DNA of 6,178 nt from JAKAJA01 sp037440125 (GCA_037440125.1 JBBIUU010000143.1:1-6178), one strand, 5' to 3'. Positions 1 to 6,178 are shown, counted from the first letter of the stretch. A program made the numbers and translations. The notes: generated by a model from the sequence alone, not told the origin.

Positions 1-2
1 TC

Positions 3-152
3 TGGGACATGAACTTCGATTCCGATGCCAACGTCGTGGATGTGGCCGTCCGGCGGCTCCGTCGGAAGGTGGATGACCCTTTCGCCGTGAAGCTCATCCG
101 TACCGTTCGGGGTTCTGGATACGCCTTGGACGCGCCGAGGGAACAGCCGTGA
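3..152 (+). CDS. OmpR/PhoB-family response regulator, C-terminal fragment (CusR/CopR-like), 5' end outside window
   Basis: Only the last 49 codons are present, read in frame from base 3 to the TGA at 150-152. They form the end of a winged-helix DNA-binding domain. The fragment opens with WDMNFDSDANVVDVAVRRLR, which covers the recognition helix, and continues through RRKVDD to the wing hairpin TVRGSGYAL. This is the textbook end of an OmpR/PhoB regulator, and the WDMNFDSD..NVVDVAVRRLR wording is typical of the heavy-metal subgroup (CusR, CopR, IrlR). The receiver domain and its phosphorylated Asp are upstream of the window. The stop codon overlaps the GTG start of the sensor kinase (GTGA, 149-152), so the two genes are translationally coupled. 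By inference this regulator binds the direct repeats ahead of the efflux genes. Family assignment is secure; the inducing signal cannot be read from this fragment. Confidence 0.93.
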   Translation, partial: WDMNFDSDANVVDVAVRRLRRKVDDPFAVKLIRTVRGSGYALDAPREQP

Positions 153-1573
153 GTCCCCTCCGCGAACTGCTCCCGCTGAGGTCCCTGTCGGCGAGGCTTG
201 CGGCGCTGTTCTGCGGCGCCACCGTCCTCCTCCTGACCGCGACTGCGGGTGCCATGTATCTGGTGCTCCAGCGGAACCTCGACCGGCAAGCCGAACTGTT
301 CGTCTCCGACAAGATCGAGGTGCTCAGGGCCATCCTCGAACGGCAGCCCGGCCAGATAGGCCCATTGAAGGAAGAGGTCCAGTGGGAGGCTGCGACGCGT
401 CAGGAGTCGCGCTATTTCAGCCGCGTGGTGCTCGGTGGCGGCGGCTCTCTGGAGACGCCCGGCATGGCGGATGCCCTCGGCGCCGCGCCTTTCCCCCCTC
501 CGACGCCGGCGGGTCGCCCCTGGAGGGGCGGGAGGTTGTGGGACGCCGGCGGCGAGCGCTACTTCCTTCTCGGGTCCGCCCTGGCCGCACAGGGCACCCT
601 CGGGGATCAACGGCCTCTGATCCAAGTGGCTCTCGACGTCTCGCGGGAGATGGACGTGCTGGAGGACTACCGGACCAGCATGGCCATCGCGCTCCTTGCG
701 GGCGCCGTCCTCTCGGCCGCCGCGGGGCTCTGGGTCGCGAGGCGCGGGCTCAGGCCCATCCAGTCGATGACGCGCGCCGTGTGTGCGGTAACCCCCGACC
801 GGCTCCAGACCCGGGTGAGCGCGGGGGATTGGCCCGCCGAGCTGAAGGACCTCGCATCGGCGTTCGACGACATGCTGGTCAGGCTCGAGGAGGCATTTCA
901 GCGCCTCTCCACGTTCTCGGCAGACCTTGCTCACGACCTCCGGACTCCCCTCGGCAACTGCATCGGAGAAGTGGAGGTCGCCCTCGCCAAGCCTCGGGAT
1001 GAGGCGGAGTACCGCCGTGTCCTAGAATCGTCCATGGAGGACCTGGGACGGCTGGCCCGCATGGTGGACAGCCTGCTCTTTCTCGCCCGTGCCCAGAGCG
1101 CGGAGGCCAGGCCCTCCTGCGTCTGGATCGACGCCGCGGCCGTGACGGGCGAGGTGGCGGACCTCTTCGACGCCCTGGCCGAGGAGGGGGGCGTATCGCT
1201 GACCACCTCCGGGACGGGACAGGTCTGGGCCGATCCCACGCTCCTCAGAAGGGCCGTGAGCAACCTGCTGGCCAACGCAATCGCGCACACACCCCGGGAT
1301 GGGAGCGTGGAGGTCCGCCTCGAGGCCGCTTCCGCCGGCTCGCTGCGGCTGACCGTCGAAGACACTGGCTCCGGAATTCCACCGGAGGAGGTCCAGCGCC
1401 TCTTCGATCGCTTTTACAGGGGAGTCTCGTCGCGGATCCGACATCCCCAGGGGCTCGGCCTGGGGCTGGCCATCGTGAAGTCCATCATGGATATGCACGG
1501 AGGCACGGTGGACGTCGCGAGCACCCCCGGGAAGGGCACCCAGGTGAGTCTCGCCTTTCCTCCCCCCGCCTGA
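149..1573 (+). CDS. Membrane sensor histidine kinase, heavy-metal-sensor (CusS/CopS-like) type
   Basis: This 474-residue kinase is full length for the family. A short cytoplasmic N-terminus leads into TM1 (about 18-40), a periplasmic sensor region (about 41-177), TM2 (about 178-197) and a HAMP linker (about 198-250). The dimerisation domain carries the phosphorylated histidine H262 in AHDLRTP. The ATPase domain shows the N box (N372 and N376 in SNLLANAIAH), G1 box (DTGSGI, 405-410), F box (LFDRFYR, 418-424) and G2 box (GLGLGLAI, from G435). All catalytic elements are present, so it should be active. The GTG start is preferred because it overlaps the regulator's stop by 4 bases and has GAGG at 137-140, 8 bases upstream. 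The periplasmic region has no His or Cys and only two Met (M106, M168), unlike a classic copper sensor, so the ligand is uncertain. It should phosphorylate the upstream regulator. Confidence 0.93.
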   Translation: MSPLRELLPLRSLSARLAALFCGATVLLLTATAGAMYLVLQRNLDRQAELFVSDKIEVLRAILERQPGQIGPLKEEVQWEAATRQESRYFSRVVLGGGGSLETPGMADALGAAPFPPPTPAGRPWRGGRLWDAGGERYFLLGSALAAQGTLGDQRPLIQVALDVSREMDVLEDYRTSMAIALLAGAVLSAAAGLWVARRGLRPIQSMTRAVCAVTPDRLQTRVSAGDWPAELKDLASAFDDMLVRLEEAFQRLSTFSADLAHDLRTPLGNCIGEVEVALAKPRDEAEYRRVLESSMEDLGRLARMVDSLLFLARAQSAEARPSCVWIDAAAVTGEVADLFDALAEEGGVSLTTSGTGQVWADPTLLRRAVSNLLANAIAHTPRDGSVEVRLEAASAGSLRLTVEDTGSGIPPEEVQRLFDRFYRGVSSRIRHPQGLGLGLAIVKSIMDMHGGTVDVASTPGKGTQVSLAFPPPA

Positions 1574-1577
1574 CCTC

Positions 1578-1611
1578 CTGTCATCCTCCCGTCATCTTCA
1601 AGCGCTAGGCT
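1578..1611 (+). promoter_or_regulatory. Predicted promoter with PhoB-type 11-base direct repeats
   Basis: Two 11-base direct repeats abut each other: CTGTCATCCTC (1578-1588) and CCGTCATCTTC (1589-1599). They match at 9 of 11 positions and share GTCATC six bases apart in phase with one DNA turn. This is the arrangement that OmpR/PhoB-family dimers bind, and TGTCAT also occurs in Pho boxes and as a half-site of Cus/Cop boxes. TAGGCT at 1606-1611 is a possible -10 element: it is weak overall but keeps the key T, A and final T. The repeats take the place of a -35 element, as in activator-dependent promoters of this class. The start of transcription would fall near 1617-1619. The likely binder is the regulator ending at 152. 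This is a prediction from pattern and position only. Confidence 0.55.
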
Positions 1612-1629
1612 CCCTTCCTGTGAGGAGGG
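1612..1629 (+). promoter_or_regulatory. Shine-Dalgarno of the outer-membrane factor gene, inside a possible small hairpin
   Basis: AGGAGGG at 1623-1629 is a near-perfect Shine-Dalgarno sequence lying 6 bases before the GTG at 1636, and it fixes that start. The bases just upstream, CCCTTCCT (1612-1619), can pair with it: CCCT with AGGG, one unpaired T, then CCT with AGG, closing on a GTG loop. In a transcript that reads through from the kinase gene this would hide the ribosome site. A transcript starting near 1617-1619 would lack most of the 5' arm. Confidence 0.5.
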
Positions 1630-1635
1630 TCCCCG

Positions 1636-3033
1636 GTGATTCCTCGCTGGTGCTTGCTCGTCATGACGCTGGCCTCATTGGGCTGCATCGCCTACAAGCC
1701 CGCCCCCGTGGACCTGCAGGCGCAGGCCGAGTCCCTCCAGGCCCGGCGCCTCTCGGATCCCGGTCTGCGGGCCTATCTCGAGGGAACCTCAGGAAAGCCT
1801 ATCGTTCCGTGGCCCCAAGGGAAGTGGGACTTCCAAGGCCTCACGGCCGCAGCGCTCTACTTCAGCCCCGTTTTGGCCCAGGCGCGAGCCGACGAGGCCC
1901 GAACCGAGGCGGACGCACTGGCCGCGGGCCTGCGCCCCGACCCAGTTCTCTCCCTCACCAACCAGTACCAGAGCAACACCACGGCGGGACTCTCTCCCTG
2001 GACCGCCGGGCCTTCCCTCGATATCACCTTCACGACGGCGGGCAAGCGCCGCATCCGCCAGGCCCAGGCCGCCGAAAGGCTGAGGGAGAGCCACCTCCGA
2101 GGGGAGGGCGTACGCTGGCAAGTCCGTAGTTCGCTCCGGTCGGCCCTCGCGGGCTGGCAGTACGCGTCGTCCCGGGCAGCCGCCACTGCGCGTCTCGCCG
2201 GAGCGCGGGACGAAGCCCTCTCGGCGGTGGACGCCGCGTTGAAGGCAGGCGAGGTGTCGCGCCCCGACCTCGATGCCGCGCGCGCCGATGCGGAGGGGGC
2301 GCACCTTGCACTGTCATCGGCCCGCCAGGCCGAGGCCTCGGCCCGGGCGAATCTCGCCGGAGCCCTCGGCCTACCCGAAGCGGCTCTGGAGGGAATCACC
2401 ATCGAGTCACTCGACGTTCCGCCACCGACGCCGCCGGAGGGCGCAGATGCTCTATCACAGGCCCTCACGGGGCGCTCGGACGTCCTCGCCGCCTTAGCCG
2501 CCTACGCCGCCGCCGATCAGGCGTACCGACTGGCCATCGCGGAGCAGTACCCCGACATTCATCTCCAGCCCGGGTATCTTTGGGACCAGGGCGCCGTTCG
2601 CTGGGAGCTCGGCCTCGCCCTGCTCCTGCCCATGGTCAACCGTAACCGGGGCGCCATCGCCCAGGCCGAGGCCGACCGCGCGGTGGCCGGAGCGCGCCTC
2701 CTGTCCGTTCAGGCCTCCGTCCTTCGGGAGGTGGAGGGGGCCGAGGCCGGTTACGGCGCCGCACGGGAGTCCCTCGAGCGCGCGCTCGCGCAGGCTTCGG
2801 CCCGGCGCGCCGCCCTCTCTTCGGCCCGCGCCGCCCTCGCCGCCGGGGAGGCGGACCGCCTCGCGGTCGCCCTAGCCTCGGCCGGCTCGGGGGCGGCAGA
2901 CCTCGACGCCCTCACCGCCGAACAGGATTTCCAGGTGTCGCTGGGGCGGCTCGAGGACGCTCTCGAGCGACCCCTCTCACCCGCATCACCCCTCCCGCCC
3001 GTCTCGCCCGTTTCGCCTAAGGAGTCTCCATGA
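1636..3033 (+). CDS. Outer-membrane efflux factor, TolC/CusC (OEP) family
   Basis: This 465-residue protein should form the trimeric outer-membrane and periplasmic exit duct of the pump. An N-terminal signal segment ends at a possible lipidation site, C17, within LASLGC. The Ser at -3 is not canonical, so lipoprotein status is likely rather than certain. Two Ala-rich helical OEP repeats follow (about 65-255 and 275-443). Typical landmarks are GLRPDPVLSL (98-107), TAGKRRIRQA (134-143, family form 'T.GKR..R') and LPMVNRNRGAIAQAEADR (331-348, the 'LP.fNRN.G.I..A.A' signature of the second repeat). The last 20 residues (446-465) are a Pro/Ser-rich tail built on SP repeats. The GTG start is set by the Shine-Dalgarno at 1623-1629. 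The stop overlaps the adaptor's ATG by 4 bases (ATGA). No frameshift is visible. The family call is firm; the substrate cannot be told from this component. Confidence 0.93.
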   Translation: MIPRWCLLVMTLASLGCIAYKPAPVDLQAQAESLQARRLSDPGLRAYLEGTSGKPIVPWPQGKWDFQGLTAAALYFSPVLAQARADEARTEADALAAGLRPDPVLSLTNQYQSNTTAGLSPWTAGPSLDITFTTAGKRRIRQAQAAERLRESHLRGEGVRWQVRSSLRSALAGWQYASSRAAATARLAGARDEALSAVDAALKAGEVSRPDLDAARADAEGAHLALSSARQAEASARANLAGALGLPEAALEGITIESLDVPPPTPPEGADALSQALTGRSDVLAALAAYAAADQAYRLAIAEQYPDIHLQPGYLWDQGAVRWELGLALLLPMVNRNRGAIAQAEADRAVAGARLLSVQASVLREVEGAEAGYGAARESLERALAQASARRAALSSARAALAAGEADRLAVALASAGSGAADLDALTAEQDFQVSLGRLEDALERPLSPASPLPPVSPVSPKESP

Positions 3034-4034
3034 AGGCCGCCCAATTCGTCCTGCGCGCCGCCCTGCTCGCGGCCTTGCTGCTCGCCGACGCCTGCGGTGC
3101 CGACCGGGACGAACCCAAGAAGCCCGAGGCCGGAGCTGCTGCGGTCCCAGCGGGGACGGTCTTCCTCTCCGAATCGCAGACTACCGCCTCGGGGATTCAG
3201 ACGCGGACGCTCGCGGCCGCGCACGCGGCGGGAGAACGGACTGCCTGGGGACGCGTCCTCTCGGTCCAGGACTTGGCCTCGGCTCGCCAGGCCACCGTCG
3301 CTGCGGCCTCGGCCGCGGCGACGGCCAGCGCGCAGCGGGAGCAGGCCGATCAGGAGCTCGCGCGAACGGAGGCCCTATACGCCCAGAACGCCACCCTCTC
3401 GAAGAAGGCTCTGGAGGTGGCGAGCGCCACCGCCGAAGGCGCTCGTGCCGCCGCCAGCGCCGCCCAGGCCGCTCTCGCTGCCCAGAGAGCCGCAGCGAGT
3501 CAGGCGTGGGGTGCGCGTCTCGCCGCCGAGCTGGAGAGGGGCGGCCCGGACTTGACCGACCTGCTGGCGCTCCGCAAAGTGCCGCTGCTGGTCACGCCTG
3601 GGGACCTCGAGATGAAACCGCCCCAGACCCTCTCACTCGTACTCGGGGGGACGACGCTTTCGGCCGCGCTTCTCGGCGTCGCCCCGCGCGGTGACGGCGT
3701 CCTGCAGGGTCCCGGCTGGCTCTACGCCGCCGAACCCGGCGAAGGTGCCCTCGCCGCGGGCCAGAACGTGGAGGTCCGGATTCCCGTCGGAGCGTCGCGC
3801 GAAGGCGTTCTCGTGCCCCGGGAGGCGGGAATCTGGTGGCGGGGAACCCTGTGGGCTTACCGGCGGGAAGCGCCTGGGCGTTACCTGCGCGTGCCCCTCA
3901 TCGGGCCCGAACCCACGGCCGAAGGCTGGCTCGTCGCGAGCGGGCTCGTCCCTGGCGACGCCCTGGTGGTCCAAGGCGCCCAGCTCCTCTTCTCCGAGGA
4001 GATGAAATCCCTCACCCCCGCGTCGGAGGACTGA
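3030..4034 (+). CDS. Periplasmic adaptor (membrane fusion protein) of an RND efflux pump, divergent short form
   Basis: This 334-residue protein should bridge the RND permease and the outer-membrane factor in the periplasm. A hydrophobic signal segment (about 5-19) precedes C22 in LLLADACG, a possible but imperfect lipobox. Next come a short strand region with AWGRVLSVQDL (72-82) and an Ala-rich helical hairpin (about 84-157) turning near NATLSKKALE (120-129). The C-terminal half has beta-barrel and membrane-proximal features: LAAGQNVEVRIPV (241-253), GVLVPREAGIW (259-269) and VASGLVPGDALVVQGAQLLFSEE (302-324). The C-terminal motifs are those of RND adaptors. The second lipoyl half-motif ('v.APfdG.v') usual after the hairpin is not evident, and the protein is shorter than CusB or AcrA. 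TAAGGAG (3018-3024) is its ribosome site, 5 bases from the ATG. Met and His are almost absent, unlike CusB. Adaptor role is firm from context and C-terminal motifs. Confidence 0.88.
   Translation: MKAAQFVLRAALLAALLLADACGADRDEPKKPEAGAAAVPAGTVFLSESQTTASGIQTRTLAAAHAAGERTAWGRVLSVQDLASARQATVAAASAAATASAQREQADQELARTEALYAQNATLSKKALEVASATAEGARAAASAAQAALAAQRAAASQAWGARLAAELERGGPDLTDLLALRKVPLLVTPGDLEMKPPQTLSLVLGGTTLSAALLGVAPRGDGVLQGPGWLYAAEPGEGALAAGQNVEVRIPVGASREGVLVPREAGIWWRGTLWAYRREAPGRYLRVPLIGPEPTAEGWLVASGLVPGDALVVQGAQLLFSEEMKSLTPASED
4025..4030 (+). promoter_or_regulatory. Shine-Dalgarno that sets the GTG start of the RND permease
   Basis: GGAGGA lies inside the last codons of the adaptor gene, 8 bases before GTG 4039. 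No ATG exists in this frame until codon 141, well past the first membrane segment, so the GTG is the only sensible start. The resulting N-terminus (MLSAIVAFSLRFRG) has the usual form for these pumps. Confidence 0.75.
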
Positions 4035-4038
4035 GCCC

Positions 4039-6178
4039 GTGCTGAGCGCCATCGTCGCCTTCTCCCTCCGGTTCAGAGGGGTCGTGCTGGCCCTCGCGCT
4101 GGCCCTGGTCATCTACGGGGCCGTGGGGTTGGGCCGCGCCTCCTACGACGTCTTCCCGGAGTTCGCCCCCCCCGAGGTGGTGGTTCAGACCGAGGCGTCG
4201 GGCCTCTCTCCCGAGCAGGTGGAGTCGCTCGTGACGCGGCCGGTAGAGAACGCCCTCGCCGGGATCCCCGGCCTCAGAGCGGTCCGATCCTATTCCATCC
4301 AGGGCGTCTCGGTCGTGACCTTGCTCTTCTCGGCTGGCCAGGACATCTACCTCGACCGCCAGCTCGTGGCCGAGCATGTGGCAGGGGTGACCGGGCGCCT
4401 TCCGAGAGGTGTGGAGCCCCCGTCGCTCGTGCCCCTGACCTCCTCAACGGGGGACCTGATGGTGGTGGGCCTCACCTCCGATACCCTCGGTCCCATGGCG
4501 CTGAGGACCGTGGCTGACTGGACCGTCACCCCGCGCCTGCTCGCCGTTCCCGGCGTGGCCAAGGTGGGGACCTACGGCGGGGAGGTGCGCCAGATCCAGG
4601 TCCAACTGCGCCCCGAATCGCTCCTCCGCTTCGGAGTGGGGGCGGAGGAGGTGGCCGCCGCTGCTTCGAAGGCAACGGGGGTGGAAGGGGCGGGTTTCAT
4701 CGACACCCCGAACCAGCGGCTGGTGGTGGCTACGCAGGGCCAGTCGCTCAACGCGGCCGCGCTCGGGCGGGTCGTGTTGCGCCACGGGGTTTCGGGGAAC
4801 GTGACCTTGGCCGACGTGGCCACCGTTGCCGATGGCCCAGCCCCGCAGGTGAGCTACGCCAGCGTCAACGGCAAGCCGGCGGTGGTTCTCAACCTCTGGG
4901 CCCAATACCGCGCCAACACGGTAGAGGTGACCCGCCGTTTGGACCGGGCCCTCGAAGAGCTCGCCCCCGCTTTAAAGACCCAGGGCGTGGAGATGGACCC
5001 CACGCTCTTTCGCGCCGCCTCCTTCATCGACACGGCTACAGCCAACGTGCGCAACTCGCTCCTCCTGGGTGCAGGGCTCGTGGTGGTGGTCCTCTTCCTC
5101 CTGCTCTACGACGCCAGGGCGGCGATGGTATCGTGCACCGCCATCCCGCTTTCGCTCCTGACCGCCCTCGCCGTGCTCGACGCCTTCGGGGCCACCCTCA
5201 ATACCATGACGCTGGGAGGGCTCGCCATCGCCATCGGCGAGGTGGTCGACGACGCCATCATCGACGTGGAGAACATCCTCCGGCGCCTGCGCCTCAACCG
5301 CGCGAAGGCGTCCCCCGCGCCGCCTATGCAGGTGGTGTGGGAAGCCTCGCTCGAGGTGCGCGGCGCGGTCGTCTACGCGAGCCTTGCGGTGATGCTGGTC
5401 TTCCTGCCCATCCTCACCCTCTCCGGGCTCGCGGGACGCCTCTTCGCCCCTCTCGGTGCGGCCTACGTCCTGGCAGTCTCGGCTTCCCTGGTCGTGGCCT
5501 TAACCGTCACGCCCGCCCTCAGCTCGCTCCTGCTCGCCGGGCGACAAGGAGAGGAGCGGCACGGTTCGCCTCTCGCGGCGCACTTGCGGGAGCGCTACCT
5601 GCGCCTGCTCGCGCGCGTGGAGGCCCACCCGCGCATCCTGTTCGGGGCCGTCGTCGGACTGACGGTGGCGGGCCTGGCCCTCCTGCCCTTCCTTCGCGAG
5701 GAGTTCCTACCAGCTTTTCGCGAGGGCCACTTCATCGTCCACGTGGCCGCCGCCCCCGGCACCTCGCTTGAGGAGTCCAGGCGCTCGGGCCTCGCCGTCA
5801 CGCGCGCCCTCCTGGCGCTGCCAGAGGTCCGGCGAGTGGCCCAGCGCGCCGGGCGCGCGGCCGCGGACGACACCTACGGCCCGCACTACAGCGAGTTTGA
5901 GGTGGACTTGAAACCGCTTACGGGCAAATCCCTGGCCTCGGCGCGCGAACGCCTGCGAGAAGCCGCCTCCGTGGTGCCCGGGCTCCGCGTGTCTGTTAAC
6001 TCCTTCCTGACGGAGCGTATCGAGGAGACCCTCTCGGGTTACACGGCCCCCGTCGTCGTGAAGGTGGTGGGGCCCGACCTCGACGCCATCGAGCGCAAGG
6101 CCCGCGAGGTCGAGGCCCTTCTACGGAAGCTGCCGGGGGCGGTGGACGTGTCGGTGGCCGCGCCGCCCGGCACGCCCC
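4039..6178 (+). CDS. HME-like RND efflux permease (CusA/CzcA-related), 3' end outside window
   Basis: The frame stays open for 713 codons to the right edge; family members run slightly over 1,000 residues, so about two thirds is present. The inner-membrane, proton-driven pump shows TM1 (about 14-31), then DVFPEFAPPEV (37-47), a hallmark of this branch. The first periplasmic porter region follows (about 32-336), then TM2-TM6 (about 337-356, 360-380, 388-411, 443-463, 474-494), TM7 (about 531-551) and the start of the second porter region. TM4 reads AIGEVVDDAIIDVENI (398-413). D404 and E411 align with CzcA D408 and E415, which serve in proton transfer, while A398 replaces CzcA D402, as in CusA. 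In the porter region H568 and E663 fall where CzcA, from memory, also has His and Glu, and CusA has Met. It starts 4 bases after the adaptor's stop. RND class is certain; the metal, or whether it is a metal at all, is open. Confidence 0.94.
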   Translation, partial: MLSAIVAFSLRFRGVVLALALALVIYGAVGLGRASYDVFPEFAPPEVVVQTEASGLSPEQVESLVTRPVENALAGIPGLRAVRSYSIQGVSVVTLLFSAGQDIYLDRQLVAEHVAGVTGRLPRGVEPPSLVPLTSSTGDLMVVGLTSDTLGPMALRTVADWTVTPRLLAVPGVAKVGTYGGEVRQIQVQLRPESLLRFGVGAEEVAAAASKATGVEGAGFIDTPNQRLVVATQGQSLNAAALGRVVLRHGVSGNVTLADVATVADGPAPQVSYASVNGKPAVVLNLWAQYRANTVEVTRRLDRALEELAPALKTQGVEMDPTLFRAASFIDTATANVRNSLLLGAGLVVVVLFLLLYDARAAMVSCTAIPLSLLTALAVLDAFGATLNTMTLGGLAIAIGEVVDDAIIDVENILRRLRLNRAKASPAPPMQVVWEASLEVRGAVVYASLAVMLVFLPILTLSGLAGRLFAPLGAAYVLAVSASLVVALTVTPALSSLLLAGRQGEERHGSPLAAHLRERYLRLLARVEAHPRILFGAVVGLTVAGLALLPFLREEFLPAFREGHFIVHVAAAPGTSLEESRRSGLAVTRALLALPEVRRVAQRAGRAAADDTYGPHYSEFEVDLKPLTGKSLASARERLREAASVVPGLRVSVNSFLTERIEETLSGYTAPVVVKVVGPDLDAIERKAREVEALLRKLPGAVDVSVAAPPGTP

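Noticed and set aside
1574..1635. A small RNA, riboswitch or terminator in the only intergenic gap
   Set aside because: The 62 bases are fully accounted for by repeats, a -10 candidate and the ribosome site. The one hairpin has no T-tract, and the gap is too short for a riboswitch.
1620..2129. A + strand open frame starting near the outer-membrane factor start
   Set aside because: It starts inside the ribosome site region of the outer-membrane factor gene and is out of frame with it. The product is Arg/Pro/Gly-rich without family features.
2775..2788. Perfect 14-base palindrome CGAGCGCGCGCTCG
   Set aside because: It lies within the coding sequence (Leu-Glu-Arg-Ala-Leu-Ala). Such CG-rich palindromes are expected by chance at this composition and codon use.
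2949..2968. Inverted repeat GCTCGAG / CTCGAGC with a 6-base spacer, considered as a terminator or operator
   Set aside because: It lies inside coding sequence for the outer-membrane factor, has no T-tract and is explained by Leu-Glu codons in GC-rich DNA.
4444..4905. Long open frames on the - strand opposite the permease, and similar ones opposite the kinase, outer-membrane factor and adaptor (for example 1857-2468, 1022-1498, 2751-3224)
   Set aside because: They mirror the codon pattern of the GC-rich + strand genes, have Arg/Ser/Ala-rich low-information products and no recognisable domains. The + strand genes carry clear family motifs throughout.
5133..5771. A 212-codon + strand open frame inside the permease
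   Set aside because: It lies in another frame of an intact RND gene, and its product is Arg/Pro/Gly-rich with no motif. The permease frame is uninterrupted across it, so it is a shadow and not a frameshift.
4039..6178. Assigning the pump as a Cu/Ag exporter (cusA) from the CusR-like regulator and gene order
   Set aside because: The methionine sites expected for Cu/Ag transport are not seen, and neither the adaptor nor the sensor has typical Cu/Ag ligands. A gene symbol would overstate the evidence.
1..6178. Mobile elements, CRISPR arrays, tRNA genes or an unknown defence-type system
   Set aside because: Coding sequence with known family motifs fills nearly the whole window. No repeat arrays, transposase motifs or structured RNA genes were seen.

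Overview
This window is a compact, GC-rich (clearly above 60% by eye) stretch from a Gram-negative bacterium. It carries the end of a two-component regulatory pair and, directly behind it, a tripartite RND efflux operon. All genes are on the + strand. The presence of an outer-membrane factor, a periplasmic adaptor and an RND pump requires an envelope with two membranes. The composition and Ala/Arg-rich proteins would suit a high-GC acidobacterium, myxobacterium or proteobacterium, but the sequence alone does not settle the taxon.

Layout: (i) 3-152, the last 49 codons of an OmpR-family response regulator of the CusR/CopR type; its 5' part lies outside the window. (ii) 149-1573, its partner sensor histidine kinase, overlapping the regulator by 4 bases. 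(iii) 1574-1635, a 62-base gap that is the only non-coding stretch. It holds two 11-base direct repeats with a TGTCAT/CGTCAT core, a plausible -10 element and a strong Shine-Dalgarno sequence. (iv) 1636-3033, a TolC/CusC-type outer-membrane factor. (v) 3030-4034, a divergent periplasmic adaptor, overlapping the previous gene by 4 bases. (vi) 4039-6178, the first 713 codons of an HME-like RND permease, which runs off the right edge. No gene-free stretch exceeds 300 bases.

How it works together (inference from families): the kinase senses a periplasmic signal and phosphorylates the regulator. The regulator probably binds the direct repeats in the gap and switches on the three efflux genes. The permease takes substrate from the periplasm or membrane, and the adaptor joins it to the outer-membrane channel. 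The regulator fragment and the permease resemble heavy-metal systems (Cus/Cop/Czc). However, the sensor's periplasmic domain has no His or Cys, the adaptor has almost no Met or His, and the positions matching the CusA methionine triad do not hold Met. A Cu/Ag substrate should therefore not be assumed.

I see no mobile element, RNA gene, CRISPR array or terminator. The architecture is a known type. The points worth a second look are the regulatory gap, the unusual metal-ligand profile and the adaptor that lacks recognisable lipoyl-domain motifs.
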